A stretch of 47,383 nt of DNA from Comamonadaceae bacterium (GCA_947446885.1 CANFHZ010000008.1:1-47383); one strand, 5' to 3'. Shown: positions 27,101 to 37,831, counted from the first letter of the stretch. The notes: generated from the letters alone by a model not told the origin. Made by a program: numbers and translations.

Positions 27101-28432
27101 ATGCCGCATGCCATTAACAACCAACTGAGCCGTGAACAACAGATTGCCGCTCTTGAAAAAGACTGGGCTTCTAATCCTCGCTGGAAGGGAATCACCCGCA
27201 ACTACAGCGCAGCCGACGTTGTTCGCCTGCGTGGCAGCGTGCACATTGAGCACACCCTGGCGCAACGTGGAGCGGAAAAGCTTTGGCGTCTGGTCAACGG
27301 GGAGTCCAAAAAAGGCTATGTGAACTCATATGGCGCAATATCGGCAGGCCAGGCCATGCAGCAGGCCAAAGCGGGGCTGGAGGCGGTGTATTTGTCCGGC
27401 TGGCAGGTCGCCGCCGACGGCAACACCTCTGAGACCATGTACCCGGATCAATCGCTGTACGCCTACGACTCGGTGCCGGCTATGGTGCGGCGCATCAACA
27501 ACACGTTCAAGCGCGCCGACGAGATCCAGTGGTCACGCGGTGTGGAGCCTGGATCAAAGGACTACATCGACTTTTTCTTGCCCATCGTTGCCGATGCAGA
27601 AGCGGGGTTTGGCGGCGTACTCAACGCATTTGAGTTGATGAAAAACATGATCGCCGCGGGCTCTGCGGGCGTGCACTTTGAAGATCAGCTTGCCGCAGTG
27701 AAGAAGTGTGGCCACATGGGCGGCAAGGTGCTGGTGCCCACACAGGAGGCGGTTGAAAAGCTGGTGGCAGCGCGCTTTGCGGCCGACGTCATGGGTGTGC
27801 CGACCATCATCCTGGCACGCACCGACGCAGAGGCGGCTAACCTGATCACCAGCGACCACGATGCCAACGACAAACGCTTTCTCACTGGCGAGCGCACGGC
27901 CGAAGGTTTTTACCGCGTGCGCAACGGCTTGGAGCAATCGATCAGCCGCGGCGTGGCCTACGCCGCACACGCGGATTTGGTGTGGTGCGAGACCGGCGTA
28001 CCGGACATTGGCTTTGCGCGCGAATTTGCGCAGGCCATCCACGCCGTGCATCCGGGCAAGCTTTTGTCTTACAACTGCTCGCCCTCGTTCAACTGGAAGA
28101 AAAATCTCAACGACAGCCAGATTGCAAGTTTCCAGGAAGACCTATCCGCCTTGGGATACAAGTACCAGTTCATCACGCTGGCAGGCATCCATATCAACTG
28201 GTACAACAGTTTCCAGTTCGCCCACGCATACGCCAACGGCGAGGGCATGAAACACTACGTCAACATGGTGCAGGAGCCCGAGTTCGCGGCGCGCGACAAA
28301 GGCTACACTTTCGTTTCGCATCAACAAGAGGTCGGTGCGGGCTATTTCGACGATGTGACCACCGTCATTCAAGGTGGCCAATCCAGCGTGAAAGCGCTTA
28401 GCGGCTCAACGGAAGAAGAGCAATTTCATTAA
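27101..28432 (+). CDS. aceA: Isocitrate lyase
   Basis: A 443-residue glyoxylate-shunt enzyme cleaving isocitrate to glyoxylate and succinate. The catalytic loop [14 protein letters not shown] has C203; [10 protein letters not shown] binds Mg. Length fits the short bacterial class. The ATG at 27101 is preceded by GGAGAGAG and gives the usual N terminus; an open frame back to 27008 would overlap the operators. Malate synthase is not adjacent. The double operator suggests tight carbon-source control. Confidence 0.98.
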   Translation: MPHAINNQLSREQQIAALEKDWASNPRWKGITRNYSAADVVRLRGSVHIEHTLAQRGAEKLWRLVNGESKKGYVNSYGAISAGQAMQQAKAGLEAVYLSGWQVAADGNTSETMYPDQSLYAYDSVPAMVRRINNTFKRADEIQWSRGVEPGSKDYIDFFLPIVADAEAGFGGVLNAFELMKNMIAAGSAGVHFEDQLAAVKKCGHMGGKVLVPTQEAVEKLVAARFAADVMGVPTIILARTDAEAANLITSDHDANDKRFLTGERTAEGFYRVRNGLEQSISRGVAYAAHADLVWCETGVPDIGFAREFAQAIHAVHPGKLLSYNCSPSFNWKKNLNDSQIASFQEDLSALGYKYQFITLAGIHINWYNSFQFAHAYANGEGMKHYVNMVQEPEFAARDKGYTFVSHQQEVGAGYFDDVTTVIQGGQSSVKALSGSTEEEQFH

Positions 28433-28439
28433 TGTGTGA

Positions 28440-28470
28440 CGCGGGCACTGCATTCCATGCAGGGTCCGCG
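28440..28470 (+). terminator. Hairpin after aceA without a T run
   Basis: CGCGG and CCGCG close a hairpin with an inner CTGCA/TGCAG stem and a 3x3 internal loop, 7 bases after the aceA stop. With no T tract it may stabilise the mRNA end rather than stop transcription. Confidence 0.4.
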
Positions 28471-28491
28471 TTCCAATAGCTGGTACCTGCT

Positions 28492-29574
28492 ATGGAAAAA
28501 AAATACCATGTCTTGATTTTGGGCGCGTCCTATGGCTCGCTTTTGGCTACCAAACTGTTGATGGCCGGACACGATGCCACCTTGGTCTGTCGCAAACAAA
28601 CAGCGGAGCTGATCCGGCGTGAGGGCACTCGGGTGCGGATCCAGGTGAAGGGGCGCGAGGGGTGGGTGGAGATTGATTCACGCGCCACGCCGGGCAAGCT
28701 GGACGCCTTGGCTCCGGAGCAGGTGGATCCTGCGCGCTATGACCTGGTTTGCCTGGCGATGCAAGAGCCGCAGTACAGCGCAGCAGGTGTGCGGGAGTTG
28801 ATGCAATCTGTTGCGGCCGCACGGGTTCCGTGCATGTCCATCATGAATATGCCACCTTTGCCCTATTTGGCACGCATTCCGGGCCTGGACGCAAAGGGGC
28901 TTGGTGACGCATATCTGGAGGCCGGTCTGTGGGAGGGGTTCGATCCCGGCTTGATGACGCTGTGCAGCCCCGATCCGCAGGCCTTCCGTCCCCCAGACGA
29001 GCCGCCCAATGTCCTGCAGGTTGGTCTGCCAACCAACTTCAAGGTGGCGCAATTTGCCAACGCCGCCCACAACACCATGTTGGCGCAACTCGACGCCGAC
29101 ATCACTGCTGCGCGCTGGACGGTAGACGGCGAGCCACTGGACATTCCGGTCAAGCTCAAATTGCACGCTTCGCTTTTCGTCCCGCTGGCCAAATGGGCCA
29201 TGCTGCTGACGGGTAATTACCGTTGCGTGCTGGACGACACCGTGCAGCCGATTCAGCAGGCGGTGCATGCTGACCTGGAGCAGTCACGCAAGGTGTATGC
29301 GTGGGTCTCGGATTTGTGCTGTTCGCTGGGGGCGTCCCCCGACGACATGGTGGCCTTTGATAAGTATGCGTCGGCGGCCATGGGATTGCTCAAACCGTCG
29401 TCCGCTGCGCGTGCTTTGGCAGCTGGTGCGGAGCACGTTGAACGTATTGATTTGCTTATTAAATTGGTTGCGGCACAAAAAGGACTGCACTCCGACTCGG
29501 TGAACGCGACTGTTGCCCGGGTTGACGCCTGGCTGGCTCGCAACCGGCAGGCAGCCACAGCGCGCGCTAGCTGA
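28492..29574 (+). CDS. Ketopantoate-reductase-like NAD(P)-binding protein
   Basis: A 360-residue protein with an N-terminal Rossmann fold, VLILGASYGSLLATKLLMAGHDATLVCR, in which the usual GxGxxG is GASYGS. A PanE/ApbA-like C-terminal helical domain follows. It is longer than typical PanE (about 300) and less conserved, so panE is not assigned. It may reduce another 2-oxo acid. It lies 59 bases after aceA, beyond a hairpin; a functional link to the glyoxylate shunt is speculation. ATG at 28492. Confidence 0.75.
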   Translation: MEKKYHVLILGASYGSLLATKLLMAGHDATLVCRKQTAELIRREGTRVRIQVKGREGWVEIDSRATPGKLDALAPEQVDPARYDLVCLAMQEPQYSAAGVRELMQSVAAARVPCMSIMNMPPLPYLARIPGLDAKGLGDAYLEAGLWEGFDPGLMTLCSPDPQAFRPPDEPPNVLQVGLPTNFKVAQFANAAHNTMLAQLDADITAARWTVDGEPLDIPVKLKLHASLFVPLAKWAMLLTGNYRCVLDDTVQPIQQAVHADLEQSRKVYAWVSDLCCSLGASPDDMVAFDKYASAAMGLLKPSSAARALAAGAEHVERIDLLIKLVAAQKGLHSDSVNATVARVDAWLARNRQAATARAS

Positions 29575-29743
29575 GACTCAGCGCACGCTGCTGCGCTTTG
29601 GCCCGCTCGCGTGGGCTGCTTTGCTGCCCTGCCGATTAGAATGCTGAGTCTGCCCAACGGCATCCGGCACTCTATTTCGGCGCGGTAAGCGCTCTGACCG
29701 TGTCGGCACGCGCGGGCTTAGCCAACACCTTTTTGTAGCCCCC

Positions 29744-31657
29744 ATGATCCACATCACCCTGCCTGACGGTTCCCAGCGCGCATTTCCCGGCCCCGTGTCG
29801 GTAGCCGAGGTGGCGGCATCCATCGGATCCGGACTTGCGAAGGCGGCGCTCGCAGGCAAGGTGGATGGCAAGTTGGTGGACACCAGCTACCTGATTGCTG
29901 CGGATGCCGGGTTGGCCATCGTCACGGCAAAGGACGCCGACGGGTTGGAAGTCATCCGCCATTCGACCGCCCACCTATTAGCCTATGCCGTAAAAGACCT
30001 TTTCCCCGAAGTGCAGGTCACCATTGGTCCTGTTATCGAACACGGATTTTTCTACGATTTTTCCTATCGCCGCCCGTTTACGCCTGAGGACCTGGTGGCC
30101 ATTGAGAAGCGCATGGCGGAGTTGGCTGCCAAAGATGAGGCCGTGGTGCGCCGGGTTTTGCCGCGTGACGATGCGGTGGCTTACTTCAATGGCATGGGTG
30201 AGCACTACAAGGCGGAAATTATTGCCAGCATTCCTGCTGGCGAAGACGTCAGCCTGTACCGCGAGGGCGCGTTTGAAGATCTGTGCCGCGGACCGCACGT
30301 TCCGAGCACCGGCAAACTCAAACATTTCAAGCTCATGAAAGTAGCCGGCGCGTACTGGCGTGGTGACCATCGTAATGAGATGCTGCAGCGTATCTACGGC
30401 ACCGCCTGGGCTACCAAAGAAGACCTGCAGCAGCACCTCACCATGCTGGAAGAAGCCGAAAAGCGCGACCACCGCAAATTGGGTCGCGAGTTGGATCTGT
30501 TCCACATCGACGACCACGCCCCGGGCTTGGTGTTCTGGCATCCCAAGGGCTGGACCTTGTGGCAAGGCGTTGAGCAGTACATGCGCCGGGTGTACCAGGA
30601 CAACGGATACATGGAGGTCAAGGGTCCGCAGATCATTGACAAAAGCCTGTGGGAAAAAACCGGCCACTGGGATAAATACCGCGAAAACATGTTCGTTACG
30701 GAGTCGGAAAAGCGCGAATACGCCTTGAAGCCGATGAATTGCCCCGGGCACATTTTGATTTACAAGCAGGGCATCAAAAGCTACCGAGACCTGCCCTTAC
30801 GTTATGGCGAGTTTGGCAACTGCCACCGCAACGAGCCTTCGGGTGGCTTGCACGGCATCATGCGGGTGCGCGGTTTCACGCAAGACGATGGCCACATTTT
30901 TTGCACCGAAGACCAGATTCTTCAGGAATGTGTGAACTACACGGCCTTGCTGCAAAAGGTGTATGCCGATTTCGGTTTTCACAACATCATTTACAAAGTG
31001 GCCACCCGTCCCAAGGAGCGAATTGGCAGCGACGCCATCTGGGATAAGGCGGAAGCGGCGCTTATTGAGAGCTTGGATGCATCCGGGTGCAGCTACGAGA
31101 TAGCGCCAGGGGATGGGGCTTTTTATGGTCCGAAGATTGAATACACGCTGAAAGACGCTATCGGTCGCCAATGGCAGTGCGGCACGATGCAGGTTGATTT
31201 TTCGATGCCCGAGCGGCTGGATGCGGAATATGTGGGCGAGGACGGTGCCCGCCATCGCCCCGTGATGCTGCATCGCGCCATCGTCGGAAGCTTGGAACGT
31301 TTTATTGGAATACTGATCGAGGAAAGCGCAGGCGCGCTACCGGCATGGCTCGCTCCTGTGCAGGTGGTCGTGCTCAATATCACTGATGCGCAGGCCGAAT
31401 ATGCCCGTTCTGTGGCCAAATCGTTGCAGAATCAAGGCCTTAGGGCCGAGTTAGACCTTCGCAACGAGAAAATCACGTATAAAATCCGAGAGCATTCGAT
31501 GCAAAAGCTGCCTTACCTACTGGTCGTCGGCGACAAAGAGATGGCAGCAGGAGCGGTTGCAGTGCGCGCCCGAGGGGGTCAAGACCTCGGTGCAATGTCG
31601 GTAGAGGCTTTTATGCAAAAACTCCATCGCGACATTGCTCAAAAATCTTCGTCCTGA
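29744..31657 (+). CDS. thrS: Threonine--tRNA ligase
   Basis: A 637-residue class II synthetase. An N-terminal TGS domain (1-62) leads into the editing domain with [16 protein letters not shown], then the catalytic core with zinc ligands around [11 protein letters not shown] and motif 2 near [12 protein letters not shown], and the C-terminal anticodon-binding domain from about 540. Length is standard. It begins the thrS-infC-rpmI-rplT-pheS-pheT-ihfA block. The 169-base region before it shows a TAGAAT box and GC-rich hairpins but no T-box. Confidence 0.98.
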   Translation: MIHITLPDGSQRAFPGPVSVAEVAASIGSGLAKAALAGKVDGKLVDTSYLIAADAGLAIVTAKDADGLEVIRHSTAHLLAYAVKDLFPEVQVTIGPVIEHGFFYDFSYRRPFTPEDLVAIEKRMAELAAKDEAVVRRVLPRDDAVAYFNGMGEHYKAEIIASIPAGEDVSLYREGAFEDLCRGPHVPSTGKLKHFKLMKVAGAYWRGDHRNEMLQRIYGTAWATKEDLQQHLTMLEEAEKRDHRKLGRELDLFHIDDHAPGLVFWHPKGWTLWQGVEQYMRRVYQDNGYMEVKGPQIIDKSLWEKTGHWDKYRENMFVTESEKREYALKPMNCPGHILIYKQGIKSYRDLPLRYGEFGNCHRNEPSGGLHGIMRVRGFTQDDGHIFCTEDQILQECVNYTALLQKVYADFGFHNIIYKVATRPKERIGSDAIWDKAEAALIESLDASGCSYEIAPGDGAFYGPKIEYTLKDAIGRQWQCGTMQVDFSMPERLDAEYVGEDGARHRPVMLHRAIVGSLERFIGILIEESAGALPAWLAPVQVVVLNITDAQAEYARSVAKSLQNQGLRAELDLRNEKITYKIREHSMQKLPYLLVVGDKEMAAGAVAVRARGGQDLGAMSVEAFMQKLHRDIAQKSSS

Positions 31658-31720
31658 TACAAAGACTTTTGCTGGCGTGACTGGTGCCGTGTTTTTTTTG
31701 AATTTGTGAAGGATTGAACC

Positions 31721-32311
31721 ATCGCTACAGAATTTCGTGATCGCCGTCAGCGCGAAGAACGCAAGCACCGGTTAAACCGGGAAATCATGGCCCCCGAAGT
31801 CCGTTTAACGGGCATTGAAAACGAGCCCTTAGGCGTGGTGAGCATCACCGAGGCGCTGCGAATGGCCGGGGAGCTGGATGTGGATCTTGTGGAAATCGCG
31901 GCTACCGCGAATCCTCCGGTCTGTCGCTTGATTGATTACGGAAAGCTGAAGTACCAAGAGCAGAAAAAAGCCGCTGAAGCCAAGTCCAAGCAAAAGGTTA
32001 TCGAGGTTAAGGAAATCAAATTCCGCCCGGGAACGGATGACGGCGACTACAACATCAAGCTGCGCAATATCAAACGCTTCTTGGATGACGGCGACAAATG
32101 CAAGATCACGCTACGGTTCAGGGGCCGGGAAATTACCCACCAGGAAATTGGCTTGGCCTTGTTGAATCGCATGCGGGATGACCTCGCGGATTTGATTGTG
32201 GTGGAGCAGTTCCCGAAGCTGGAAGGCCGCCAAATGGTGATGATGCTGGCACCGGGAAAAAGAAAACCTGGCGCTGTGGCTAAAGTACCTGCCGAAGTAG
32301 CGGCGGGTTAA
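31721..32311 (+). CDS. infC: Translation initiation factor IF-3, ATC start codon
   Basis: A 196-residue IF-3, which binds the 30S subunit and enforces correct start-codon selection. The start is ATC at 31721, preceded by GAAGGA 7 bases upstream. It gives the expected N terminus (M)[20 protein letters not shown]; the first ATG, 22 codons later, would remove part of the conserved N domain. A rare start codon lets IF-3 repress its own synthesis, as known for ATT in E. coli. The C domain contains [19 protein letters not shown]. Confidence 0.95.
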   Translation: MATEFRDRRQREERKHRLNREIMAPEVRLTGIENEPLGVVSITEALRMAGELDVDLVEIAATANPPVCRLIDYGKLKYQEQKKAAEAKSKQKVIEVKEIKFRPGTDDGDYNIKLRNIKRFLDDGDKCKITLRFRGREITHQEIGLALLNRMRDDLADLIVVEQFPKLEGRQMVMMLAPGKRKPGAVAKVPAEVAAG

Positions 32312-32448
32312 GAATTGAAGGGTTTCGCCCTGTGCAAGCGGGGCAAAACTGGGTTTGCTCACGCGGACCCTCCAAGTGGCTCGGGGCCAACAAGGCTGGG
32401 AATGTTTCCCAGACGCCTCACGAGCACAATGTAAGAAGGAGCATGTAA

Positions 32449-32652
32449 ATGCCCAAAATGAAGACCAAAAGCGCGGCGAAAAAACGCTTCCGCGTCCGTC
32501 CCGGTGGCACCGTCAAACGCGGTCAAGCCTTCAAGCGTCACATACTGACCAAGAAGACCACCAAAAACAAGCGCCATTTGCGCGGAGCAGTGGGTGTGCA
32601 TGCGACCGATATGGGTCGTATGGCACAGATGCTGCCCGGCCGTGGTCTTTGA
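32449..32652 (+). CDS. rpmI: 50S ribosomal protein L35
   Basis: A 67-residue, very basic L35 ([20 protein letters not shown]). AAGGAG lies 9 bases before the ATG. The 137-base gap after infC contains GC-rich hairpins, including TGGGA/TCCCA around 32397-32411. L20 represses this operon through the leader in E. coli; similar control is possible here. Confidence 0.97.
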   Translation: MPKMKTKSAAKKRFRVRPGGTVKRGQAFKRHILTKKTTKNKRHLRGAVGVHATDMGRMAQMLPGRGL

Positions 32653-32677
32653 TTAACGACGTACAAGGAGTAACACA

Positions 32678-33037
32678 ATGCCTCGCGTCAAACGTGGTGT
32701 AACGGCTCGCGCCCGCCATAAAAAAGTTCTCGCCCTTGCAAAAGGTTTCCGCGGTCGCCGCGGCAATGTATTCCGGATCGCCAAAGAGGCGGTGATGAAA
32801 GCGGGGCAATATGCCTACCGCGATCGCCGTACCAAAAAGCGCGTGTTCCGTCAGCTGTGGATTGCCCGTATCAACGCGGCAGCGCGTCAGTGCGGAATGA
32901 CCTACAGCCAGTTTGCCAACGGTTTGAAGAAGTCCAACATCGAAATCGACCGTAAAGTGCTCAGCGATATTGCCGTGCACGACATGGCTGCTTTCGCGGG
33001 TATCGTCAACCAGGTCAAGGCTGCTTTGGCTGCCTGA
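32678..33037 (+). CDS. rplT: 50S ribosomal protein L20
   Basis: A 119-residue L20, which binds 23S rRNA early in assembly. [18 protein letters not shown] begins a long basic N-terminal helix region, and the globular C domain holds [26 protein letters not shown] lies before the ATG, 25 bases after rpmI. Confidence 0.98.
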   Translation: MPRVKRGVTARARHKKVLALAKGFRGRRGNVFRIAKEAVMKAGQYAYRDRRTKKRVFRQLWIARINAAARQCGMTYSQFANGLKKSNIEIDRKVLSDIAVHDMAAFAGIVNQVKAALAA

Positions 33038-33087
33038 TAACTGGCGGCTCAGGCAACGCTGTGTAACTGGGTTGTCTTTGCCAGATG

Positions 33088-33117
33088 AGGGCTAGGGCTT
33101 GAAAAAGCGCTAGCCCT
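33088..33117 (+). terminator. Hairpin between rplT and pheS, possible attenuator
   Basis: AGGGCTAG and CTAGCCCT pair perfectly around a 14-base loop and are followed by only three T. It may be a weak terminator or attenuator. I see no leader peptide with phenylalanine codons like E. coli pheL. Confidence 0.45.
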
Positions 33118-33146
33118 TTGCATTCCTACCTCTGATTTCCGCCGTT

Positions 33147-34220
33147 ATGACTGACTTAGAAACCATCGTGCAGGACGCGCAGGCCGCTTTTGCTGCTGCG
33201 GCAGGGCCTGCCGATCTGGAAAACGCCAAAGCTGTTTTCCTTGGCAAGACCGGGCGCATGACCGAGCTCATGAAGGGTCTGGCGGCGTTGAGTGTGGAAG
33301 AAAAAAAATCGCGCGGTGCCGCCATCAATGTCGCAAAGCAGGACATTGAGGCCGCTCTGGCTGATCGCCGCGCTGCGCTGGCGCGGGCCGAACTGGATTC
33401 GCAGCTGCAAGCTGAGGCGCTGGATGTCACGCTGCCCGGACGTCAGCGTGGACAGGGTGGTTTGCACCCGGTCTCTTTGACGCTGGAGCGTATTGAGGCC
33501 ATCTTTGCTTCTATGGGCTTTGATGTGGCCGACGGCCCTGAGATCGAGTCTGATTGGTTCAACTTCACGGCGTTGAATACCCCGCAAGACCACCCCGCAC
33601 GTTCCATGCACGACACGTTTTATGTCGAAGGCGGTAGTGCTGAGGCGCCCAATTTGTTGCGCACCCACACCAGTCCCATGCAAATCCGGTATGCGGTGCA
33701 GCACGTCAAAAAGTACAGCGCCCTGGCCGGGGCTCGCTCTGGCTCGCTGTTCAGCGGCGACATGCCCGAGATCCGCGTGATTGCGCCAGGCCGCACTTAC
33801 CGTGTTGACAGCGACGCCACCCATTCCCCCATGTTCCACCAGTGCGAAGGCTTGTGGGTCGGCGAGAACGTCAGTTTCAAAGACCTGAAATACGTATTCA
33901 CCAATTTCTGCCGCACCTTCTTTGAAAGCGATGACCTGGTGCTGCGCTTTCGACCCAGTTTTTTTCCGTTTACGGAGCCCAGTGCCGAGATCGATATCCA
34001 GTTTCAGACCGGGCCCTTGGCGGGCCGCTGGCTGGAGGTGGCGGGTTCGGGACAGGTGCATCCCAACGTGATTCGCAACATGGGACTGGAGCCCGAAAAA
34101 TACATTGGCTTCGCCTTTGGCATGGGCCCGGACCGTCTGACCATGCTGCGCTATGGCGTCAACGATTTGCGCTTGTTTTTCGATGGCGACATCCGCTTTT
34201 TGTCCCAGTTCCAGGCCTGA
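33147..34220 (+). CDS. pheS: Phenylalanine--tRNA ligase alpha subunit
   Basis: A 357-residue catalytic subunit of the (alpha-beta)2 class II enzyme. An N-terminal coiled coil (about 1-85) contacts tRNA. Motif 2 lies around [20 protein letters not shown], and motif 3 contains [17 protein letters not shown]. It is followed by pheT after 23 bases. ATG at 33147. Confidence 0.98.
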   Translation: MTDLETIVQDAQAAFAAAAGPADLENAKAVFLGKTGRMTELMKGLAALSVEEKKSRGAAINVAKQDIEAALADRRAALARAELDSQLQAEALDVTLPGRQRGQGGLHPVSLTLERIEAIFASMGFDVADGPEIESDWFNFTALNTPQDHPARSMHDTFYVEGGSAEAPNLLRTHTSPMQIRYAVQHVKKYSALAGARSGSLFSGDMPEIRVIAPGRTYRVDSDATHSPMFHQCEGLWVGENVSFKDLKYVFTNFCRTFFESDDLVLRFRPSFFPFTEPSAEIDIQFQTGPLAGRWLEVAGSGQVHPNVIRNMGLEPEKYIGFAFGMGPDRLTMLRYGVNDLRLFFDGDIRFLSQFQA

Positions 34221-34243
34221 CGCCACGCTTTTAGTTTCTGACC

Positions 34244-36676
34244 ATGCAATTTCCTGAATCCTGGCTGCGGACCTTTTGCGACCCCGCGCTGAGCACCCAG
34301 CAACTGGCCGATACCCTGACCATGGCCGGGCTGGAAGTGGAAGATCTTCAACCGGTGGCCCCGCCTTTCAGCGGCGTGCTGGTCGGTGAAATCAAGTCGG
34401 TGGCCCAGCACCCCAACGCGGACCGCTTGCGCGTGTGCCAGGTGGACGTTGGCGCGGCTGCGCTGCTCAACATCGTGTGTGGCGCGCCGAATGCGCGGGC
34501 CGGCATCCGCGTGCCATGTGCGACAGTTGGTGCGGAGTTGCCGCCCAGGTTGGACGGTAAGCCCTTCGTGATCAAGCTGGGTCAGCTGCGCGGCGTGGAA
34601 AGCCAGGGTATGTTGTGCTCGGCCAGCGAATTGAAGGTGAGCGACGCCAGCGCCGGCCTGCTCGAACTGGCTGCTGACGCACCGATCGGCCAGAACATTC
34701 GGGAGCACTTGCAGCTCGATGACACCGTGTTCACGCTCAAGCTCACCCCCAATCTGGCGCATTGCCTGAGCGTGCTGGGCGTTGCGCGTGAGCTGGCCGC
34801 GTTAACGGGCGCACCGTTGAAAGTCCCCTCAATTGCAGCGATGGAAGCCACCCTGGCGGAGGTTCTTCCTGTCCACATTGCGGCCCCTGATTTGTGTGGA
34901 CGTTTTTCAGGCCGGGTTGTGCGCAACGTCAATCCGCAAGCCCCAACACCCACGTGGATGGTCGACCGGTTGGCGCGTTGCGGGCAGCGCAGCGTCAGTG
35001 CCTTGGTGGACATTTCCAACTATGTCATGTTCGAGCTGGGCCGCCCCACACACATTTTTGATCTCGAGAAAATCCATGGCGGCCTGCAGGTGCGCTGGGC
35101 GCATCCGGGCGAACAACTCACGCTGCTCAACGGCACTACCGTCGAATTGGACGGGCAAGTCGGCGTGATCGCCGATGCGCAGCAGGTCGAATCCTTGGCC
35201 GGCATCATGGGTGGCGCGGCCACCGCGGTGGGCGATACCACCCGCCACATTTATGTGGAGGCGGCTTTTTGGTGGCCTAAAGCGGTCGCGGGGCGCTCAC
35301 GCCGCTTCAATTTTTCGACTGACGCGGGCCATCGCTTTGAGCGGGGCGTGGATCCGGCCCTGACGGTGGCGCACATCGAACGCATCAGCAGGCTAATTGC
35401 CGAGATTTGTGGAACGCCCGAGACTGCTTTTGGCCCCGTGGACGATCAGCAACCGGCCGTGCCGCAGGCTCGCGCTGTCACCCTGCGGGTGGCGCGCGCC
35501 GCCAAGGTCATTGGCATGCCGTTGACACAGGCGCAGTGTGTGCAGGCCCTGGCCCGGCTGGGACTGGAGCCCCGCGAGGAGCAGGGACTGATCACGGTTG
35601 AGCCGCCGTCCTACCGCTTTGACCTGCAAATTGAAGAAGACCTGATAGAGGAGGTCGCCCGCGTGATCGGCTTTGATCATCTCCCGCACACACCGCCGCA
35701 AGCGCCCGTCACCGCAAAGCTGCGACCGGAGACCCAGCGCAGTCCTTTTGCGCTGCGCCGGGCGCTGGCCGGGCTGGGTTACCAGGAAACCATTAATTTC
35801 AGTTTTGTGGACGCGCGCTGGGAGCATGAGTTGTCCGGCAACCCCAATCCCATCAAGCTGCTCAACCCGATTGCCAGCCAGATGGGCGTGATGCGCTCTT
35901 CGCTCATAGGTTCGCTGATCCAGGTGGCGCAGTTCAACCAGGCGCGCAAAGTTGCGCGGGTGCGGGTTTTTGAGTTGGGCCGGGTGTTTTTGCGCGATGC
36001 GACGGTGTTGGACAGCGACACCACGGTCGCCCAATTTGACCAGCCGATGCGTGTGGCCGGATTGGCCATGGGCAGCGCGGACACCTTGCAATGGGGTCGC
36101 AGCGATACGGCGGTTGATTTTTTTGACCTTAAGGGCGATGTGGAGGCACTGTTTGCGCCACAGACTCTGGAGTGGTTGCCCGCCAGCGCGGTCGCCCACC
36201 ACCCGGCTTTGCATCCGGGTCGCAGCGCCGCGATTGTGCTGAACGGCGTCCATGTGGGTGTGGTGGGAGAACTCCATCCGCAGTGGCGCCAAAGCTATGG
36301 TTTGAATGCGGCCCCGGTCTTGTTTGAGCTGGATTTGGCCGCATTGCTGCGCCGCCCTTTGCCTGCATTTGAGCCCATCGCCAAGTTCCCATCCGTGCAG
36401 CGCGACATCGCCTTGCTCTTGCCCGAATCCTGTACCCATGCCGCGCTTGTGGCCGCCATTCACGCCGCCCCGCACGGCGGACTCCTGCATAAGGTGCAGC
36501 TCTTTGACGTCTACCGCCCCAAAGAGCCGCGTCTTGATGAAAAGTCGCGCAGTCTGGCACTGCGCCTGACACTGGCTTCGGCGAATGCAACCTTGACGGA
36601 TGCCGAAATTGATGCGGCCATGCAGGCAATTTGGGCCCACCTAGCGCAAACCCTAGGTGCGCGTCCCCGCGTCTGA
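34244..36676 (+). CDS. pheT: Phenylalanine--tRNA ligase beta subunit
   Basis: An 810-residue subunit with an EMAP-like tRNA-binding domain (about 40-150, GEIKSVAQHPNADRLRVC), a B3/B4 editing domain (about 210-380), a B5 domain (about 405-475) and the C-terminal FDX-ACB anticodon-binding domain (about 715-810, FPSVQRDIALLL). Full length and normal in architecture. It continues into ihfA after 36 bases. Confidence 0.98.
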   Translation: MQFPESWLRTFCDPALSTQQLADTLTMAGLEVEDLQPVAPPFSGVLVGEIKSVAQHPNADRLRVCQVDVGAAALLNIVCGAPNARAGIRVPCATVGAELPPRLDGKPFVIKLGQLRGVESQGMLCSASELKVSDASAGLLELAADAPIGQNIREHLQLDDTVFTLKLTPNLAHCLSVLGVARELAALTGAPLKVPSIAAMEATLAEVLPVHIAAPDLCGRFSGRVVRNVNPQAPTPTWMVDRLARCGQRSVSALVDISNYVMFELGRPTHIFDLEKIHGGLQVRWAHPGEQLTLLNGTTVELDGQVGVIADAQQVESLAGIMGGAATAVGDTTRHIYVEAAFWWPKAVAGRSRRFNFSTDAGHRFERGVDPALTVAHIERISRLIAEICGTPETAFGPVDDQQPAVPQARAVTLRVARAAKVIGMPLTQAQCVQALARLGLEPREEQGLITVEPPSYRFDLQIEEDLIEEVARVIGFDHLPHTPPQAPVTAKLRPETQRSPFALRRALAGLGYQETINFSFVDARWEHELSGNPNPIKLLNPIASQMGVMRSSLIGSLIQVAQFNQARKVARVRVFELGRVFLRDATVLDSDTTVAQFDQPMRVAGLAMGSADTLQWGRSDTAVDFFDLKGDVEALFAPQTLEWLPASAVAHHPALHPGRSAAIVLNGVHVGVVGELHPQWRQSYGLNAAPVLFELDLAALLRRPLPAFEPIAKFPSVQRDIALLLPESCTHAALVAAIHAAPHGGLLHKVQLFDVYRPKEPRLDEKSRSLALRLTLASANATLTDAEIDAAMQAIWAHLAQTLGARPRV

Positions 36677-36712
36677 GCGCTACAGTCGCCGTCCGCATTC
36701 TGATCGCCCGCA

Positions 36713-37060
36713 ATGGAAATATCTGTCAACAGCCTCGAAAGCCCGGCCCTGACCAAGGCGCACCTGGCCGAACTTTTGTACGAAAACATCGGCTTGAACA
36801 AGCGCGAGGCCAAAGACATGGTGGACGCGTTTTTTGAGCTGATGGTCCAGCAACTGATTGCGGGCACCGACGTCAAGATCACCGGATTCGGAAATTTCCA
36901 GATCCGAACCAAGAAGCCGCGTCCCGGCCGCAACCCGCGTACCGGCGAGGCGATCGCCATCGCAGCCCGGCGGGTGGTGACCTTTCACGCCAGCCACAAA
37001 CTCAAAGACCAGATCCAGGACGAGGCACTGCGGCCGCTGCCACCCACGGCCGAAAAATAA
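36713..37060 (+). CDS. ihfA: Integration host factor alpha subunit
   Basis: A 115-residue DNA-bending protein of the HU/IHF family. The DNA-binding arm carries the conserved TKKPRPGRNPRTGE, and GFGNFQ lies before it. Both ends extend a few residues beyond the 99-residue E. coli subunit. Placement after pheT is conserved in beta- and gammaproteobacteria and distinguishes alpha from beta. Confidence 0.96.
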   Translation: MEISVNSLESPALTKAHLAELLYENIGLNKREAKDMVDAFFELMVQQLIAGTDVKITGFGNFQIRTKKPRPGRNPRTGEAIAIAARRVVTFHASHKLKDQIQDEALRPLPPTAEK

Positions 37061-37145
37061 GTCTTTCACGCGGCCCCGAGTTCGGGTAATCTCTCGCTCC
37101 CGTTCTAGTAATTTCTGAGCACTACCGAAAAAGACATTGATTTCC

Positions 37146-37577
37146 ATGGAAAACAGTCTGCCCCCCATCCCGGCCAAGCGCTATTTCACCATTGGTGAAG
37201 TGGGGGAGTTGTGCAGCGTCAAGCCCCATGTTTTGCGTTATTGGGAACAGGAATTTACCCAGTTGCGCCCCATGAAACGGCGCGGCAACCGTCGCTATTA
37301 CCAGCACCACGAAGTACTGATGATCCGGCGCATCCGGGGACTCCTGTACGAGCAGGGTTTCACCATTAGCGGTGCACGCAACAAAATGCTGGAAATAGTG
37401 GCCGAGGAGCGGCAGTCTAAATCCGCACCACCCAGCGACGATGGCTTGGCCTTCTCTGTGCCAGAGCAGGCGCTGGAATCTGCCCTGGACGACCAGCCCG
37501 AATCACACGCTTTCGTATCCCAAGCAGTTCGTCTGGAGTTGCTCCATATTCGGGATTTGTTGGCCGAAGTGGATTGA
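37146..37577 (+). CDS. MerR-family transcriptional regulator
   Basis: A 143-residue regulator. The winged-helix DNA-binding domain occupies residues about 12-80: YFTIGEVGELCSVKPHVLRYWEQEF, then RRYYQHHEVLMIRRIRGLLYEQGF. No metal-binding cysteines are seen in the C-terminal half, so its effector is unknown. The pheT-ihfA-merR-tRNA-Pro order is conserved in other proteobacteria, including Pseudomonas. ATG at 37146; an in-frame TTG three codons earlier is less likely. Confidence 0.92.
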   Translation: MENSLPPIPAKRYFTIGEVGELCSVKPHVLRYWEQEFTQLRPMKRRGNRRYYQHHEVLMIRRIRGLLYEQGFTISGARNKMLEIVAEERQSKSAPPSDDGLAFSVPEQALESALDDQPESHAFVSQAVRLELLHIRDLLAEVD

Positions 37578-37645
37578 GGTGAAAGAGCTCCTGCGTGCCG
37601 CGTCAGAGTCCCAGATTGGCGGGTTTTTTGAGGGTGCCCGAGGGC

Positions 37646-37651
37646 TATAAT
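37646..37651 (+). promoter_or_regulatory. -10 element of tRNA-Pro
   Basis: A perfect TATAAT lies 9 bases before the mature tRNA-Pro end. No convincing -35 is seen at 16-18 bases. Confidence 0.5.
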
Positions 37652-37660
37652 TGCACGCTT

Positions 37661-37737
37661 CGGTGTGTGGCGCAGCCTGGTAGCGCACTTGCATGGGGTG
37701 CAAGGGGTCGAAGGTTCGAATCCTTTCACACCGACCA
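37661..37737 (+). tRNA. tRNA-Pro (GGG)
   Basis: A 77-base cloverleaf. Acceptor stem CGGTGTG pairs with CACACCG, the anticodon stem is CTTGC/GCAAG with loop ATGGGGT giving anticodon GGG, the T loop is TTCGAAT, the discriminator is A and CCA is encoded. Confidence 0.97.
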
Positions 37738-37748
37738 ATTCACAGTTC

Positions 37749-37785
37749 AAGGCCGTTTGTTGTAGTCCGACAAACGGCCTTTTTC
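37749..37785. terminator. Terminator after tRNA-Pro, shared with hpnE
   Basis: AAGGCCGTTTGT and ACAAACGGCCTT pair over 12 bp with a 9-base loop and are followed by five T in the plus direction. The A-flanked left side may also end the convergent hpn operon. Confidence 0.9.
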
Positions 37786-37831
37786 ATGGGTAAGTCGGGC
37801 TCTTATGGTGCGGCGTGGTTTTTACAGTGCG

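Noticed and set aside
29575..29743. Possible T-box or threonine attenuator before thrS
   Set aside because: No specifier loop, T-box sequence or threonine-codon leader peptide can be seen; only GC-rich short hairpins.
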